NCBI GenBank assembly: GCA_905221125.1
Contig: CAJNBY010000014.1
Coordinates: 1-57,196, forward strand
Reading direction: 5' to 3'
Length of the DNA stretch: 57,196 nucleotides
From: a bacterium
GTDB taxonomy: Bacteria > Bacillota > Bacilli > Lactobacillales > Streptococcaceae
Part shown: piece by piece, positions 29,813-40,332 of the stretch
Numbering within the stretch: the first letter of the stretch is position 1
Layout: each line of letters begins with the position of its first letter
Made by a program: the position numbers and the translations under genes
Notes under the pieces: generated by a model
Told to the model about the DNA's origin: nothing
The model's input: only the letters and a program-made list of their open reading frames with translations
Database searches by the model: none

Positions 29813-30529
29813 ATGGCAATTCCTAAATATCAATATATAAAAGACGAATTAAAGAACAAAATCATCTCTGGTCAATTCGCCAGCGGAGATAAATTTTACA
29901 CTGAAGCTGAATTGATTTCAATGTATGATGTGAGTTCTATCACAGTTGTCCGCGCCTTAAACGACCTTGCCAAAGATGGCTATATTGTCCGCCAACAAGG
30001 AAAGGGTACATTCGTTTCACGCGCACGCAAACACAAACTCGTGGAGTTTTCAGATGTAGAAGTTTTTGAAACTAAAGATGATAAAGTGACCGTCCTTTCT
30101 ATTGAACGCGGAAATAAACTAAGCTACTTAGAAAAACTTGGATTGCGTGGTGACCAGTTCTACTATAAGATTGAGCGCGTACGTAAATCAAACGGTGTTG
30201 TGTACATCTACCATACATCTTACATTCCAGAACAATACATCAACGCAAATTATCCAAACCTTGAATACTATAGCTCTATCTATAGCCGTTTCAAATTGGA
30301 TTACCACATTCACATGAATGATGAACACTTTGAAGAAATCAATGAAATAGCATTTCCAACTCCAGAACACGTGGTTTCCATTCTAGGAATCAATGATCAA
30401 TTCCCTACTGTCCTTCAGACCAAGATTACGAAACTCGAATCTACTGGTCAAGTTTTGGAATATAGTGAAACCTACAAACGATCTGATTACTACAAGATTA
30501 AATTCATCTCATGTGACCGTGATCACTAA
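29813..30529 (+). CDS. bgaR: GntR/HutC-family transcriptional regulator
   Basis: A 238-residue regulator, divergent from the bgaC operon. The winged helix at residues 1-70 (YQYIKDELKNKIISGQF, SSITVVRALNDLAKDGYIVRQQGKGTFV) is followed by a UTRA ligand-binding domain (about 90-235). It probably represses the operon until a sugar phosphate binds. I chose the ATG at 29813 because GAGGTGAAAAT precedes it. It is the only confident plus-strand gene in the window. Confidence 0.92.
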   Translation: MAIPKYQYIKDELKNKIISGQFASGDKFYTEAELISMYDVSSITVVRALNDLAKDGYIVRQQGKGTFVSRARKHKLVEFSDVEVFETKDDKVTVLSIERGNKLSYLEKLGLRGDQFYYKIERVRKSNGVVYIYHTSYIPEQYINANYPNLEYYSSIYSRFKLDYHIHMNDEHFEEINEIAFPTPEHVVSILGINDQFPTVLQTKITKLESTGQVLEYSETYKRSDYYKIKFISCDRDH

Positions 30530-30534
30530 GAAGA

Positions 30535-30564
30535 AAGCCTGAGCCTAATCGCTTGGGCTTTTTT
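30535..30564 (+). terminator. Terminator of the GntR regulator
   Basis: aagcctgagc pairs with gcttgggctt (two G-T pairs) around a 6-nt loop, followed by tttt, directly after the stop codon. Confidence 0.85.
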
Positions 30565-30684
30565 CTATGATTATTATATCCCATCAAAACTGTATTTTCT
30601 ATATGTCAATGAAGATTGATTAAATTTGTTTAAATTTTACTAAAATATTGGGAATCTTTTTAGCAAAAAAGCTTTAATAAACAA

Positions 30685-30738
30685 GAAAAACCGAAGTTCT
30701 TCTACTCCAGTAAATAAAGTAATAGAACTTCGATTTTA
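30685..30738 (-). terminator. Terminator of purB
   Basis: On the minus strand AATCGAAGTTCT pairs with AGAACTTCGGTT over a 23-nt loop, followed by TTTTC. It starts 7 bp past the purB stop. Confidence 0.8.
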
Positions 30739-30744
30739 TTTTAA

Positions 30745-32040
30745 TTATCCTAAACCAAGACGTTCAAAGATATCATCCACTCGTTTAGTGTAATAAACTG
30801 GGTTGAAGATTTCATCGATTTCTTCTTGTGTCAAACGTGATGTCACCTCTGAATCTGCTTCAAGAAGTGGTTTAAAATCTACTTGATTGTCCCAAGAGTA
30901 GGCTGTTTTTGGTTGTACCAAGTCATAGGCTTGCTCACGGGTCATCCCTTTTTCAATCAAAGTCAACATAGCACGTTGGCTAAAAATCAAACCAAACGTG
31001 GAGTTCATGTTGCGAATCATGTTTTCTGGGAAGACCGTCAAGTTCTTAACGATGTTTCCGAAACGGTTGAGCATGTAGTCAATCAAGATAGTTGTATCTG
31101 GTGTGATGATGCGCTCAGCTGATGAGTGAGAGATATCACGCTCATGCCAGAGAGCAACGTTCTCATAAGCCGTAATCATGTGACCACGAATAACGCGTGC
31201 CAAACCTGTCATGTTTTCAGAACCGATAGGGTTGCGTTTGTGAGGCATTGCAGATGAACCTTTTTGCCCCTTAGCAAAGAACTCTTCTACTTCACGTTGT
31301 TCAGATTTTTGCAGACCACGAATCTCAGTCGCCATACGTTCGATGGAAGTTGCGATACTAGCAAGAACCGCAAAGTACTCAGCGTGAAGGTCACGAGGAA
31401 GCACCTGTGTAGAGATTTCTTGAGCACGGATCCCCAATTTGTCGCAGACGTATTCCTCTACAAATGGTGGGATGTTGGCAAAGTTACCAACCGCACCAGA
31501 AATCTTACCAGCTTCTACACCAGCAGCCGCATGCTCGAAACGCTCGATATTGCGCTTCATTTCGCTGTACCAAGTCGCCAATTTAAGACCAAAGGTTGTA
31601 GGCTCAGCGTGTACACCGTGAGTACGACCCATCATGATAGTGAACTTGTGCTCCTTAGCCTTGTCAGCGATGATGTTGGTGAAGTTTTCAAGGTCACGAC
31701 GGATGATATCGTTGGCCTGCTTGTAGAGGTAACCATAGGCCGTATCCACCACGTCGGTAGAGGTCAAACCATAGTGCACCCACTTGCGTTCTTCACCAAG
31801 AGTCTCAGAAACCGCACGCGTGAAAGCCACTACATCATGGCGCGTCTCCTGCTCGATCTCCAAAATACGGTCGATATCAAAGTCCGCCTTCTTGCGAATC
31901 AAAGCCACATCTTCCTTAGGGATTTCCCCCAACTCGGCCCATGCCTCATCAGCGAGAATTTCCACCTCAAGCCAAGCACGGTATTTATTTTCTTCACTCC
32001 AAATGTTCGCCATCTCAGGGCGAGAATAACGTTCGATCAT
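30745..32040 (-). CDS. purB: Adenylosuccinate lyase
   Basis: A 431-residue enzyme of the fumarase/aspartase superfamily. It acts twice in purine synthesis: it splits SAICAR to AICAR, and adenylosuccinate to AMP. The signature [16 protein letters not shown] (about residues 262-277) carries the catalytic Ser, and the catalytic His region is [16 protein letters not shown]. It has its usual length. It lies last in the purine cluster behind a 297-bp structured leader. Confidence 0.98.
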   Translation of the reverse strand: MIERYSRPEMANIWSEENKYRAWLEVEILADEAWAELGEIPKEDVALIRKKADFDIDRILEIEQETRHDVVAFTRAVSETLGEERKWVHYGLTSTDVVDTAYGYLYKQANDIIRRDLENFTNIIADKAKEHKFTIMMGRTHGVHAEPTTFGLKLATWYSEMKRNIERFEHAAAGVEAGKISGAVGNFANIPPFVEEYVCDKLGIRAQEISTQVLPRDLHAEYFAVLASIATSIERMATEIRGLQKSEQREVEEFFAKGQKGSSAMPHKRNPIGSENMTGLARVIRGHMITAYENVALWHERDISHSSAERIITPDTTILIDYMLNRFGNIVKNLTVFPENMIRNMNSTFGLIFSQRAMLTLIEKGMTREQAYDLVQPKTAYSWDNQVDFKPLLEADSEVTSRLTQEEIDEIFNPVYYTKRVDDIFERLGLG

Positions 32041-32337
32041 GTTTAAGATACCAAGGGCAACTAGAAAGCGACTGAATTTTAGGAAACCAACAACGGACGC
32101 TTGCGTACTAGGAGGTTTATCTAAATTCCGAGCTTTCCGCCCGGGTTCAGTTCTGCAAACTAGATACCCATTTCCTTTCTTTATTTACAATTAGAAAATC
32201 TGTAGCGCGTATTCAGTTTTGGGGAATACGGGAACCCTTGTTCCTTTCTGTTATAGATTTTACAGGAGAATGGACGCTTTTAGTTCGAATTCAGATACTT
32301 GAACTAGCCTTCTTCTCCTTTCTATTAGTTTATTTGA
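32041..32337 (-). promoter_or_regulatory. Structured, repeat-containing purB leader
   Basis: The 297-bp gap before purB holds no credible gene. Three imperfect tandem units begin with AGAAAGGA (cctttct on the plus strand at 32317, 32243 and 32174) and contain related parts such as GTAT and AACTGAA. Local hairpins are visible (ggaac-ccttgttcc; gtattc-N8-ggaatac; aaaatct/agatttt). The part near purB is much more GC-rich (cccgggcggaaagctcgg) than its surroundings. Confidence 0.4.
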
Positions 32338-34731
32338 TTAGACGGAAATTTCACTTTTCCATTTTTCAAACTGTTCTTTAGCATCTACTATTTTTGATAG
32401 ATGCTTCATAACATGTACCTCATCTAAAAGATAAAGCAATACCAATAAATCTCTAGCAGTCTTTTCTCGTTCTTCATCAGAAATAGTACCAAAGAAATCA
32501 ATATTCAAAACTTTGACTGGATCTTCAAAATGACTTTCACCGTGTAAAACTAGTCTATACATCAAGTTTTCAAAATAATCTCTGTATTGATCATCTATTT
32601 TACTTACAATCATTGGATCTGTTGTTAATTTATGAATGCTTTGCTTATAATTAAACGTCCCATATGCTTCTAAAATTTTTCTCATTGCATTTCCAATAAA
32701 ACTTTCTGAGTTATTTCTATCTCTTCCTGTTGCATAAGAAAAAACTAATTCAAGAAGTTCTGTATAATCGTGGGTTCCCGTATTAAATGTCCGTAATTCA
32801 CCAGAGACTAATTCTAATTTCTTATATTTCGATACTTGTCCACCTTCTTCTACCTTACAAAATTCCATTATCTCATTTAAAAATTTCTCAAAATCATACA
32901 TCATCTGTTTATCGTGAGTCATTAAGATAACTCTAGTATGACTATTGCCCTTAAGAAATCTTGTTAAACAGTATTTTAAATATGATATTGTTCCTACTTT
33001 ATTTTCCATATCAAAACTCGAAATAGGATCATCAATAACAATAAAATATTCTTGACTATAAGCTTCTATTAGCTCCCTTTTTTGAATTATTTCTGTAAAG
33101 AAATAACATAGAGCTAACGCATTTCTCTCACCTACTGATATTCTACTAGGTTCTACAGATTTTCCTCTTGATAACAGGTAATACTTACTATTTTGATTTT
33201 TGATGGCTAGACGATTTTGTGAAAAAAATATGTAATTTAAACTTTTGTTGATTTCGTTGACAGCAATATCTATATTGAGTTTCTGATTTTCTAAATCAAA
33301 AATATCTTGTTCATAACTCTTTGATTGCTGTTTACAAGTGTTATATTCAGTTTCACAAGCCGATTTTCTTTTTGTTTTATCTTGAAATTTTTGATAGTCA
33401 TCCTTAATTTCATAATATGCTAATTCATTATTGATTTTAAGTAAGTCAGTTTTTAAACTCTTAATATCGGAGATTTCTATATTATGTTTTTCAACAGCTT
33501 GATTAATTTTCTCAATATCACTACTAACTTTAATCAATTCTTGAGAAATATCAATATCAGGTAACTCAATTATCACATATGGATTTTTGATTTTTTTGTC
33601 AATTACTATATTAATTTCTTCTAATTTACAATTTATAGTTTTAATGCTATCTTGATAAGACTTAATTGAATTTAAATTTAGCTGTTCATAAGCTGACATA
33701 TCTAGTTCTTCAATCAAAAGAAACTTACTTTTTGTTAGCTTCTCTTGATGTTCTTCAACTTCTTTGGATAATAGTTTAGTTATACCACTAATAAGCTCTG
33801 TTCTTACTTCTTCCGAAACCAGTTGAGTACAAAATTGGCAAGTCTTATTATGTTTGTTTGAAAAGAATTTTTCAACTTGCCTTAAATGGGGCTCGCCTTT
33901 CGAAACATCTGATAATAACGACAGTAACTTTTTATCCCGAGAATTTAGTTCAGGATTCTCTATTTTTTGAGATAATAAATTAGCCAAATCGTCATTGTTA
34001 AAATTTATATCTGGTAATATTAACTTTTTAAGTGAAGAAATTTCAGAATTTTCTAATGATAAATACCTGTCTTTCTTAGTTTTAAAAACAGTTTCTAATT
34101 CCTCTTTTGTAGAAGCTGGCTGTAATCTGACGAAATCTTGATATGTATTCCTATGTACAGGAGAAGCTGAACGATTTCCTTTTATTTCTCTATCTCTCTC
34201 AGCCCAATGTCCCAGTCCCTTTAAAGAAGCATTTATTTTATCCATCCAATAGTCTGGAGATTTTTCGTTTTTCGCATCGTTATATTCTGCAAGTTCCAAT
34301 TCATATTTTTGAAGTTTTATTTGTGCTTCAGATAACTCTTCTTTTTTTATATCAATTTTGCAATCAATATCAACCTGCTCACCTAAAATTACTATTGTGT
34401 CCAAACCATCTTGAGCAATTTTAACTTTTTGCTCAATGTAGTCCTCGTTGAAAACAAAAATTGATTTCTTGCTCGCCTCTTCTAATATAATATCACTATC
34501 CTGAGCATCAATAAGTGCTACTTTATCATCTATTCCAACTTCATCAGCCTTTAATTGATGAATCCCACGAGCAATCGTACTTTTCCCTGAGCCATTTCTC
34601 CCAAACAACAAACTAACTCTATCATTTTGTGTTCGATTTGTTCCATCAAACTTCCCGTCAAATAATTCTAGGTACGTCTCTTCCTCAAAGATACCTGATT
34701 TAATCTTGATTCCCTTTATCTTCTCAAACAT
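32338..34731 (-). CDS. AAA/ABC-type ATPase, RloC/PrrC-like (possible anticodon nuclease)
   Basis: A 797-residue protein with an ABC ATPase split by long coiled coil: Walker A LLFGRNGSGKSTIARG (about 38-53), signature SVGERNALALCYFF (about 545) and Walker B YFIVIDDPISSFD (about 575), then the H-loop MTHDKQMM. A CQFC motif in the coiled coil (about residue 298) resembles a Rad50/RloC zinc hook. The C-terminal 150 residues include RKILE and a His-rich LVLHGESHF, comparable to the Arg-Glu-His set of PrrC/RloC tRNA nucleases. RloC enzymes defend against phage by cleaving tRNA. The motifs are seen; the nuclease role is inferred. The ATG follows GGGGAG, 4 bp after purK. Confidence 0.7.
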   Translation of the reverse strand: MFEKIKGIKIKSGIFEEETYLELFDGKFDGTNRTQNDRVSLLFGRNGSGKSTIARGIHQLKADEVGIDDKVALIDAQDSDIILEEASKKSIFVFNEDYIEQKVKIAQDGLDTIVILGEQVDIDCKIDIKKEELSEAQIKLQKYELELAEYNDAKNEKSPDYWMDKINASLKGLGHWAERDREIKGNRSASPVHRNTYQDFVRLQPASTKEELETVFKTKKDRYLSLENSEISSLKKLILPDINFNNDDLANLLSQKIENPELNSRDKKLLSLLSDVSKGEPHLRQVEKFFSNKHNKTCQFCTQLVSEEVRTELISGITKLLSKEVEEHQEKLTKSKFLLIEELDMSAYEQLNLNSIKSYQDSIKTINCKLEEINIVIDKKIKNPYVIIELPDIDISQELIKVSSDIEKINQAVEKHNIEISDIKSLKTDLLKINNELAYYEIKDDYQKFQDKTKRKSACETEYNTCKQQSKSYEQDIFDLENQKLNIDIAVNEINKSLNYIFFSQNRLAIKNQNSKYYLLSRGKSVEPSRISVGERNALALCYFFTEIIQKRELIEAYSQEYFIVIDDPISSFDMENKVGTISYLKYCLTRFLKGNSHTRVILMTHDKQMMYDFEKFLNEIMEFCKVEEGGQVSKYKKLELVSGELRTFNTGTHDYTELLELVFSYATGRDRNNSESFIGNAMRKILEAYGTFNYKQSIHKLTTDPMIVSKIDDQYRDYFENLMYRLVLHGESHFEDPVKVLNIDFFGTISDEEREKTARDLLVLLYLLDEVHVMKHLSKIVDAKEQFEKWKSEISV

Positions 34732-34735
34732 TCTG

Positions 34736-35815
34736 TTACTCCCCAAACTCTCCCACGCTATTCGGTACATCACTAAACAAAGTCACATGTCCCATCTTGC
34801 GGTTGTGCTTCGCTTCTATTTTACCATACATGTGGAGGTGGGCGCTTGGATTTTCTGCGACATATTTTTCAGCAGCCTCGACGTGCTGGCCGAGGACATT
34901 GAGCATAACAGCTGGCGCATGGAGTTTGATGGCTGGTAATGGTGCTCCGAGAACACCCAGAATATGGGTGTCAAATTGAGAAAAATCACAGGCTTCGATT
35001 GAATAGTGCCCAGAGTTGTGTGGTCGTGGGGCAATCTCGTTGACAATGATGTCATCAGCTGTCGCAAACATTTCCACACAGAGAGTTCCAGACAAGTTGA
35101 GTTGTTCTGCGATTCGCACAGCCATAGCTTTGGCTTTATCAGCTAAACTTGCTGAAATGCGAGCTGGGACGATGGTCTTAGACAGAATGTTGTTACGGTG
35201 GATATTTTCCTGAACTGGGAAAACCGTGACATCCTTGCCATTTCCTGAGACGATAACAGAAATCTCAAGGTCAAAGTTGACGAATTCTTCCAAGACGCAG
35301 TCTGCTGAGTCAGCTAGCGCATAGGCTTCTTCCAAGTCTGCTTCTGAGCGAATGACCTTTTGTCCATGCCCATCATAGCCACCAGTCGCAGTCTTGAGGA
35401 CATAGGTTTTCGACAGGTCGATATCTGCCAAGTCTTGGCTAGAAGTCACAACCTTGTAAGGAGCCACCGTTACTTGGGCCTTGTTTGAGAGAAAATCTTT
35501 TTCAAAAATACGATTTTGAGAAATGCGGAGCAGGTCTGTCCCTTGAGGGAGTTGTCCATCCTTGATAACCGCATCCAGACCGTCAGCATCGACATTTTCA
35601 AACTCATAGGTGAGGACATCGCAACGCTCTGCCAGCTGACGGAGGGCGTCCACATCGTTATAAGGAGCCACGATGATTTCCGCTACACGAGAGGCTGGGC
35701 AATCCGCAGCAGGATCCAGCGCGATAACCTTGTGCCCCATGTAGATAGCAGAAATGGCCATCATCTGACCAAGCTGACCGCCACCGATAATTCCGATTGT
35801 TTTAGATGAGCTCAT
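34736..35815 (-). CDS. purK: N5-carboxyaminoimidazole ribonucleotide synthase
   Basis: A 359-residue ATP-grasp enzyme that makes N5-CAIR from AIR, bicarbonate and ATP. Visible are the N-terminal [16 protein letters not shown], the ATP-loop segment [15 protein letters not shown] and the metal-binding [24 protein letters not shown]. The ATG at 35815 follows GAGGAG and overlaps the end of purE by 14 bp, as is common for this pair. Confidence 0.97.
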   Translation of the reverse strand: MSSSKTIGIIGGGQLGQMMAISAIYMGHKVIALDPAADCPASRVAEIIVAPYNDVDALRQLAERCDVLTYEFENVDADGLDAVIKDGQLPQGTDLLRISQNRIFEKDFLSNKAQVTVAPYKVVTSSQDLADIDLSKTYVLKTATGGYDGHGQKVIRSEADLEEAYALADSADCVLEEFVNFDLEISVIVSGNGKDVTVFPVQENIHRNNILSKTIVPARISASLADKAKAMAVRIAEQLNLSGTLCVEMFATADDIIVNEIAPRPHNSGHYSIEACDFSQFDTHILGVLGAPLPAIKLHAPAVMLNVLGQHVEAAEKYVAENPSAHLHMYGKIEAKHNRKMGHVTLFSDVPNSVGEFGE

Positions 35816-36293
35816 TTGTAGACTCCTCTGCGATTTTTCCTTGCTCTTCTGCAAAATCTGACAATGCTGTCGCAATAGCCTGATCTTCTACTGAAAGAAG
35901 ACGGAGGGCGAAGAGGGCAGCATTAGTCGCACCAGCTTCCCCGATAGCCATAGTCGCAACCGGTACGCCACCCGGCATCTGAACGATAGAGTAGAGCGAG
36001 TCCACGCCACTAAGGGCACGCGATTTGACCGGTACCCCAATGACAGGAAGGGTTGTTTTCGCTGCGACCATACCTGGCAAATGGGCTGCGCCACCTGCAC
36101 CTGCGATGATGACCTTGATACCACGGCTACGAGCCTCCTCCGCATGTCTGAACATGAGGTCTGGTGTACGGTGGGCAGAAACAACTTTCTTTTCGTAGGC
36201 TACACCGAAGCGGTCTAGGACTTCTGCTGTTTTTTGCATGGTTGCCCAGTCTGATTTTGAGCCCATGATAATGGAAATTACTGGTTTAATCAT
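35802..36293 (-). CDS. purE: N5-carboxyaminoimidazole ribonucleotide mutase
   Basis: A 163-residue class I PurE that moves the carboxyl group from N5-CAIR to CAIR. The N-terminal [15 protein letters not shown] and the loop [12 protein letters not shown] contain the conserved Ser, Asp and His of the active site; [14 protein letters not shown] binds phosphate. It is overlapped by purK and preceded by an unrelated small membrane-protein gene. Confidence 0.97.
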   Translation of the reverse strand: MIKPVISIIMGSKSDWATMQKTAEVLDRFGVAYEKKVVSAHRTPDLMFRHAEEARSRGIKVIIAGAGGAAHLPGMVAAKTTLPVIGVPVKSRALSGVDSLYSIVQMPGGVPVATMAIGEAGATNAALFALRLLSVEDQAIATALSDFAEEQGKIAEESTNELI

Positions 36294-36307
36294 AATTTTT
36301 CCTCCAA

Positions 36308-36766
36308 CTAATTCAATTTGTTATATAATTTTGAAAGTTGTTTTTGTAAACTTTTCTTAAATAAATCATCGAATTCGATACACTTTTTATTTAATTCTTG
36401 TCTGAACTCTTCATATTCATCAGAATCTTCAATTACTGAGTCTCTATTTTTAATACACTCAATTATCAATTTAGTTAACTCATTATATGGATCATCTATT
36501 CTAAATTCTTCATCCAGTAAAAATTTTATAGCATCATATTGCTTTCTTGAATATATAACAGTTTCAGATGGATTATGTATGTCTAATTTAGAAAATTCTT
36601 CAAGATAAGATTGATAAAAATCATAAAGTTTCTCATACCTAAGTATTACAATTTTATCTAACCTATCTTTATAGAATGATTTTATTGAAAATATTGCTTG
36701 ACAAATTGCAATTAAAGCAGTTAAAAAACTAGTGATAAGTGCTATATTTTCTGTTGAAAAATTCAT
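36308..36766 (-). CDS. Small N-terminally anchored membrane protein, unknown
   Basis: A 152-residue protein with one N-terminal membrane helix (about residues 8-27, [20 protein letters not shown]) and a charged, helical cytoplasmic part rich in Glu, Lys and Tyr. I do not recognise a family. It lies between purD and purE with short spacers (19 and 14 bp), so it is transcribed with them. It is clearly more AT-rich than the pur genes on either side, which suggests insertion. Confidence 0.6.
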   Translation of the reverse strand: MNFSTENIALITSFLTALIAICQAIFSIKSFYKDRLDKIVILRYEKLYDFYQSYLEEFSKLDIHNPSETVIYSRKQYDAIKFLLDEEFRIDDPYNELTKLIIECIKNRDSVIEDSDEYEEFRQELNKKCIEFDDLFKKSLQKQLSKLYNKLN

Positions 36767-36785
36767 GAAAACTCTCTTTTCTATT

Positions 36786-38048
36786 TTATCTAATCGCCTT
36801 GCTTCCGATATCTGTTCGGTAGAAGAGTCCTTCTATTTTTTGTTGGGATAGTTCTTGGTAGATGGTGTTTTGAGCTTCTTTGACGGTGGCTGCTGTGGTG
36901 ACGAGCATATAAACACGTCCGCCGTTGGATAGCAGTGCTCTGCTATTTTCCGCAAACTTAGTTCCTGCATAGTAGGTGATGATGTCGCCCTCGATTTTGA
37001 CTGGCAACTCGACACCCTTTGCATAATCTAGCGGGTAGCCCTTGGATGCGACAACTACACCCAGTGTCACACCCTTGTCCGTCCACGTGATGTTTGGCTC
37101 CTTGCCATCTAGGATATCTGTAATATTTTGTGCAAAGTCAGATGTCAAACGAGGCAAAATAATCTGAGTTTCGGGATCTCCGAACCGAGCATTGAACTCG
37201 ATGACCTTAGGTCCATCTGCTGTTAAAATAAGCCCTGCGTAAAGGATACCCAGATAAGGACGACTTTCTTTGATCATCCCTTCTAGGACTGGCTTGACAA
37301 TAGTGTCAACCGCTGTGGCAACCACGCTCTGTGGCAAGTGAGGAACTGGTGCATAGGCACCCATTCCACCAGTGTTAGGCCCCTTATCGTCATCATAGGC
37401 ACGTTTGTGGTCCTGAGCCGTTGGCATGATGTAGAACTTGTCCCCATTGACAAAGGCAAAAAGAGAGAACTCTTCTCCGTCAAGGAATTCCTCGATGACC
37501 ACTCGCGCCCCCGAGTCACCGAACTTATTGTCCAAAAGCATCTCGTGAGCGGCTTCGACCGCTTGCTCAACCGTTTCAGCTACGACAACACCTTTCCCAA
37601 GTGCCAAGCCATCCGCCTTGACCACGATAGGTGCCCCTTTCTCTTCAATGTATGCCTTGGCTTCCTCAAAATCTGAAAATGTGCCGTAGGCTGCTGTCGG
37701 AACGTCGTATTTGACCATGATTTCCTTAGCAAAATACTTGGACCACTCCAGCTCAGCCGCAGCCTTGGTCGGACCAAAAGCCTTGAGCCCAGCTTGGTTA
37801 AAATCATCCACAATTCCAGCGGCCAGTGCGTCATCTGGACCGATAAAGGTCCAAGCAATATCGTTTGCCTTTGCAAACTCAATTAACTTAGAATGTTCGG
37901 AAATAGATATATTCACCAATTCCGGACCATCCAGAGTCATCCCGTCATTTCCCGGAGCCACAAAGACTTTTTCAACGTCTTTTGACTCAAGCAACTTCTT
38001 AGCAATGGCATGTTCACGACCACCCGATCCGACAACTAACAGCTTCAT
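36786..38048 (-). CDS. purD: Phosphoribosylamine-glycine ligase
   Basis: A 420-residue ATP-grasp enzyme for the second step of purine synthesis (PRA + Gly to GAR). Features: MKLLVVGSGGREHAIAKKL, the ATP-lid APIVVKADGLALGKGVVVAE (about 137-156) and the signature VIEFNARFGDPETQ (about 285). It has its own promoter and is separated from purH by a terminator, so it probably starts a second pur transcript. Confidence 0.98.
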   Translation of the reverse strand: MKLLVVGSGGREHAIAKKLLESKDVEKVFVAPGNDGMTLDGPELVNISISEHSKLIEFAKANDIAWTFIGPDDALAAGIVDDFNQAGLKAFGPTKAAAELEWSKYFAKEIMVKYDVPTAAYGTFSDFEEAKAYIEEKGAPIVVKADGLALGKGVVVAETVEQAVEAAHEMLLDNKFGDSGARVVIEEFLDGEEFSLFAFVNGDKFYIMPTAQDHKRAYDDDKGPNTGGMGAYAPVPHLPQSVVATAVDTIVKPVLEGMIKESRPYLGILYAGLILTADGPKVIEFNARFGDPETQIILPRLTSDFAQNITDILDGKEPNITWTDKGVTLGVVVASKGYPLDYAKGVELPVKIEGDIITYYAGTKFAENSRALLSNGGRVYMLVTTAATVKEAQNTIYQELSQQKIEGLFYRTDIGSKAIR

Positions 38049-38080
38049 CTTATAACCTCTTTTGCGAATTATTTAATAAC

Positions 38081-38105
38081 ATTATATCACAAACGTTCGT
38101 ATTAA
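38081..38105 (-). promoter_or_regulatory. purD promoter with PurBox-like site
   Basis: An extended -10 TGTGATATAAT is preceded by AATACGAACGTTT, which contains the CGAAC core of streptococcal and lactococcal PurR boxes. In those bacteria PurR activates pur genes when PRPP is high. Position and core sequence are seen; function is inferred. Confidence 0.5.
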
Positions 38106-38132
38106 TCTTCTTTCACTTAGCATTTTAAGCCA

Positions 38133-38163
38133 AAAAGGAAAGAAACTGTTTTCTTTCCTTTAC
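38133..38163 (-). terminator. Terminator of purH
   Basis: aaaggaaagaaa pairs with tttctttccttt around a 3-nt loop, with T-rich sequence following on the minus strand. It begins 5 bp past the purH stop. Confidence 0.8.
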
Positions 38164-38167
38164 CTTC

Positions 38168-39715
38168 TTAATGTCTAAAATGTCTCACGCCTGTGAAGAC
38201 CATGGTCAGACCATATTTGTCAGCAGCTTCGATGGATTCCTGATCACGGACCGATCCACCTGGCTGGATGATAGCCTTGATTCCTGCTTTGGCGATTTCT
38301 TCCACGTTATCCGCAAATGGGAAGAAGGCATCTGAAGCAAGGACGGCACCGTCAAGACGGGCTTTAGCTTGGTCGATGGCGATACGAACAGAAGCTACAC
38401 GGTTGGTTTGACCTGGGCCAACACCAAGTGTCATGTGGTCGTTGGTTACAATGATTCCGTTTGATTTGACATATTTAATAGCCTTCCAAGCAAACTCAAG
38501 AGCTGTCGCTTCTGTCTCAGTTGGCTGGCGTTTGGTCACCACTTGCCAGTCATCTGGGCTTTCCTTAACTACGTCTTGGTTTTGCACAAGAAGTCCACCA
38601 ACCACACCAGTATACTCTGCTTCCGCTTCACTGGCTTCCTGAGCGTCAAATGGCAAGGCAAGGATGCGCAAGTTTTTCTTTTTGTTGGTCAAAATGGCTA
38701 GCGCTTCATCCGTATAGCTTGGTGCGATGATGATTTCAAGGAAAACGCCGTGCATCTTCTCAGCAGTCGCAGCATCCACCTCACGGTTAAGGACGACAAT
38801 TCCACCAAAGATAGACACGGGGTCAGACTCATAAGCGTAATCCCAAGCAGTTTCGATGTCATCTGCCTGACCAATTCCACATGGATTCATATGTTTCAAA
38901 GCCACAACTGTTGGAAGGTCTTTGAAATCGCGAATAATACGAATGGCAGCGTCAGCATCACGGATATTGTTAAAGGATAATTCCTTACCGTTGAGCTGTT
39001 TCGCTGAAGCAATCGAGTAGTCAGTCGGCAAGGCTTTTTGGTAGAAGTCGGCATCTTGTTGAGGGTTTTCACCGTAACGCATAGCTTGCTTGAGGTCATA
39101 AGTCAAAGTGAGCTTTTCAGGTTTTGTTTCACCCACTTGAGCTGTGAAGTATTCTGCAATCAAGGCATCATAAGCTGCTGTATGACGGAAAACCTTGGCT
39201 GCCAGACGTTGACGAGTTTCGTAAGTAGTTTCACCATTGGCTGACAACTCGTCAAGAATCACAGCATAATCCTCTGGGTCTACAACAACTGTTACGCTGG
39301 CATGATTCTTCGCTGCCGAGCGAAGCATAGATGGCCCACCGATATCGATGTTTTCAACTGCATCAGCGTATGTTACATCTGGTTTGAGAATGGTTTCCTT
39401 GAATGGATAAAGGTTGACCACAACAAGGTCGATAAGTTCGATGTTATTATCTTTAGCTGCTCCCAGGTGACTATCCAAGTCACGACGAGCGAGAAGTCCC
39501 CCGTGGATATTTGGATGAAGGGTCTTGACACGGCCATCCATCATCTCTGGAAAACCAGTCACATCATCGATAGCAATGGTGTCCACTCCAGCATTGTCAA
39601 GGGCAACCTTGGTTCCACCTGTTGAGATGATGTCCCAACCAAGTTTTTTGAGTTCTTGGGCAAATTCAACAATGCCCACTTTGTCTGAGACGCTGATTAA
39701 GGCGCGTTTAGTCAT
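38168..39715 (-). CDS. purH: Bifunctional AICAR transformylase / IMP cyclohydrolase
   Basis: A 515-residue enzyme for the last two steps to IMP. The N-terminal cyclohydrolase (1-195, [20 protein letters not shown]) is followed by the transformylase (200-515, with [16 protein letters not shown] carrying the catalytic Lys-His). The ATG at 39715 follows AAGGAGAA. It is the last gene of the purC-to-purH transcript, just after the VanZ-like gene. Confidence 0.98.
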   Translation of the reverse strand: MTKRALISVSDKVGIVEFAQELKKLGWDIISTGGTKVALDNAGVDTIAIDDVTGFPEMMDGRVKTLHPNIHGGLLARRDLDSHLGAAKDNNIELIDLVVVNLYPFKETILKPDVTYADAVENIDIGGPSMLRSAAKNHASVTVVVDPEDYAVILDELSANGETTYETRQRLAAKVFRHTAAYDALIAEYFTAQVGETKPEKLTLTYDLKQAMRYGENPQQDADFYQKALPTDYSIASAKQLNGKELSFNNIRDADAAIRIIRDFKDLPTVVALKHMNPCGIGQADDIETAWDYAYESDPVSIFGGIVVLNREVDAATAEKMHGVFLEIIIAPSYTDEALAILTNKKKNLRILALPFDAQEASEAEAEYTGVVGGLLVQNQDVVKESPDDWQVVTKRQPTETEATALEFAWKAIKYVKSNGIIVTNDHMTLGVGPGQTNRVASVRIAIDQAKARLDGAVLASDAFFPFADNVEEIAKAGIKAIIQPGGSVRDQESIEAADKYGLTMVFTGVRHFRH

Positions 39716-39739
39716 TCTATTCTCCTTTTTAATCATTAG

Positions 39740-40249
39740 TTAAACACCAATTAAATGCAGTAACAGTAAAACAAGATAAGCAAAACCAAGGCTAAGCATA
39801 CCTAAGATATTGATCCATTTTCTAGTCTGTGATTTGAACACTCTTATAAAAATTTGATAAATCAGCAAGCCTACACAGACACCTAGCGTATTTAAAGTCA
39901 AATCCGTTATATCTGTTATACCTATTGCTAAAATATATTGTAAGCACTCAAACAATAAACTAATCAAGAAACCTGTCCCGACTATTTTTAAACTAGATAA
40001 ATTAGTTTTTATCAGAGGGAAACAAACACCTAATGGAATAAAGGAAATCAGATTAAATAACATTTCAGCAAAAACAATTTTTCCATCTACTATTAGCGGT
40101 TCTGAAAATGGAATCCAATTGATGTACCTTGGAGCTAAGAAAAATGCTATAAATTCAGGATTTGTTTCAAACTTAAATAAGATTCCCCAAGTTAATAACA
40201 TCAGATAGACATAAAATACATATCGAGTTGTTTTTTTAGATTCTAACAT
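39740..40249 (-). CDS. VanZ-family membrane protein
   Basis: A 169-residue protein with four to five membrane helices. NWIPFSEP near residue 45, EMLFNLISFIPLGVCFPL and FECLQYILAIGITDITDLTLNTLGVCVGLLIY are the VanZ-like signatures. The prototype confers low-level teicoplanin resistance, but most chromosomal homologues have no proven role. It is inserted between purN and purH with a GGAGG RBS and is transcribed with them, yet has no obvious link to purines. Confidence 0.85.
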   Translation of the reverse strand: MLESKKTTRYVFYVYLMLLTWGILFKFETNPEFIAFFLAPRYINWIPFSEPLIVDGKIVFAEMLFNLISFIPLGVCFPLIKTNLSSLKIVGTGFLISLLFECLQYILAIGITDITDLTLNTLGVCVGLLIYQIFIRVFKSQTRKWINILGMLSLGFAYLVLLLLHLIGV

Positions 40250-40332
40250 TACAAATACCTCCGCTTGAAGCCGTCTTCAACAATCACTGACTCCAATTTT
40301 AAATCAAAGATATCATATGAATCAACAAAAAG

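Noticed and set aside
31264..32046. 260-codon plus-strand ORF opposite purB
   Set aside because: It lies entirely antisense to a highly conserved enzyme gene, has no RBS, and its product shows no domain.
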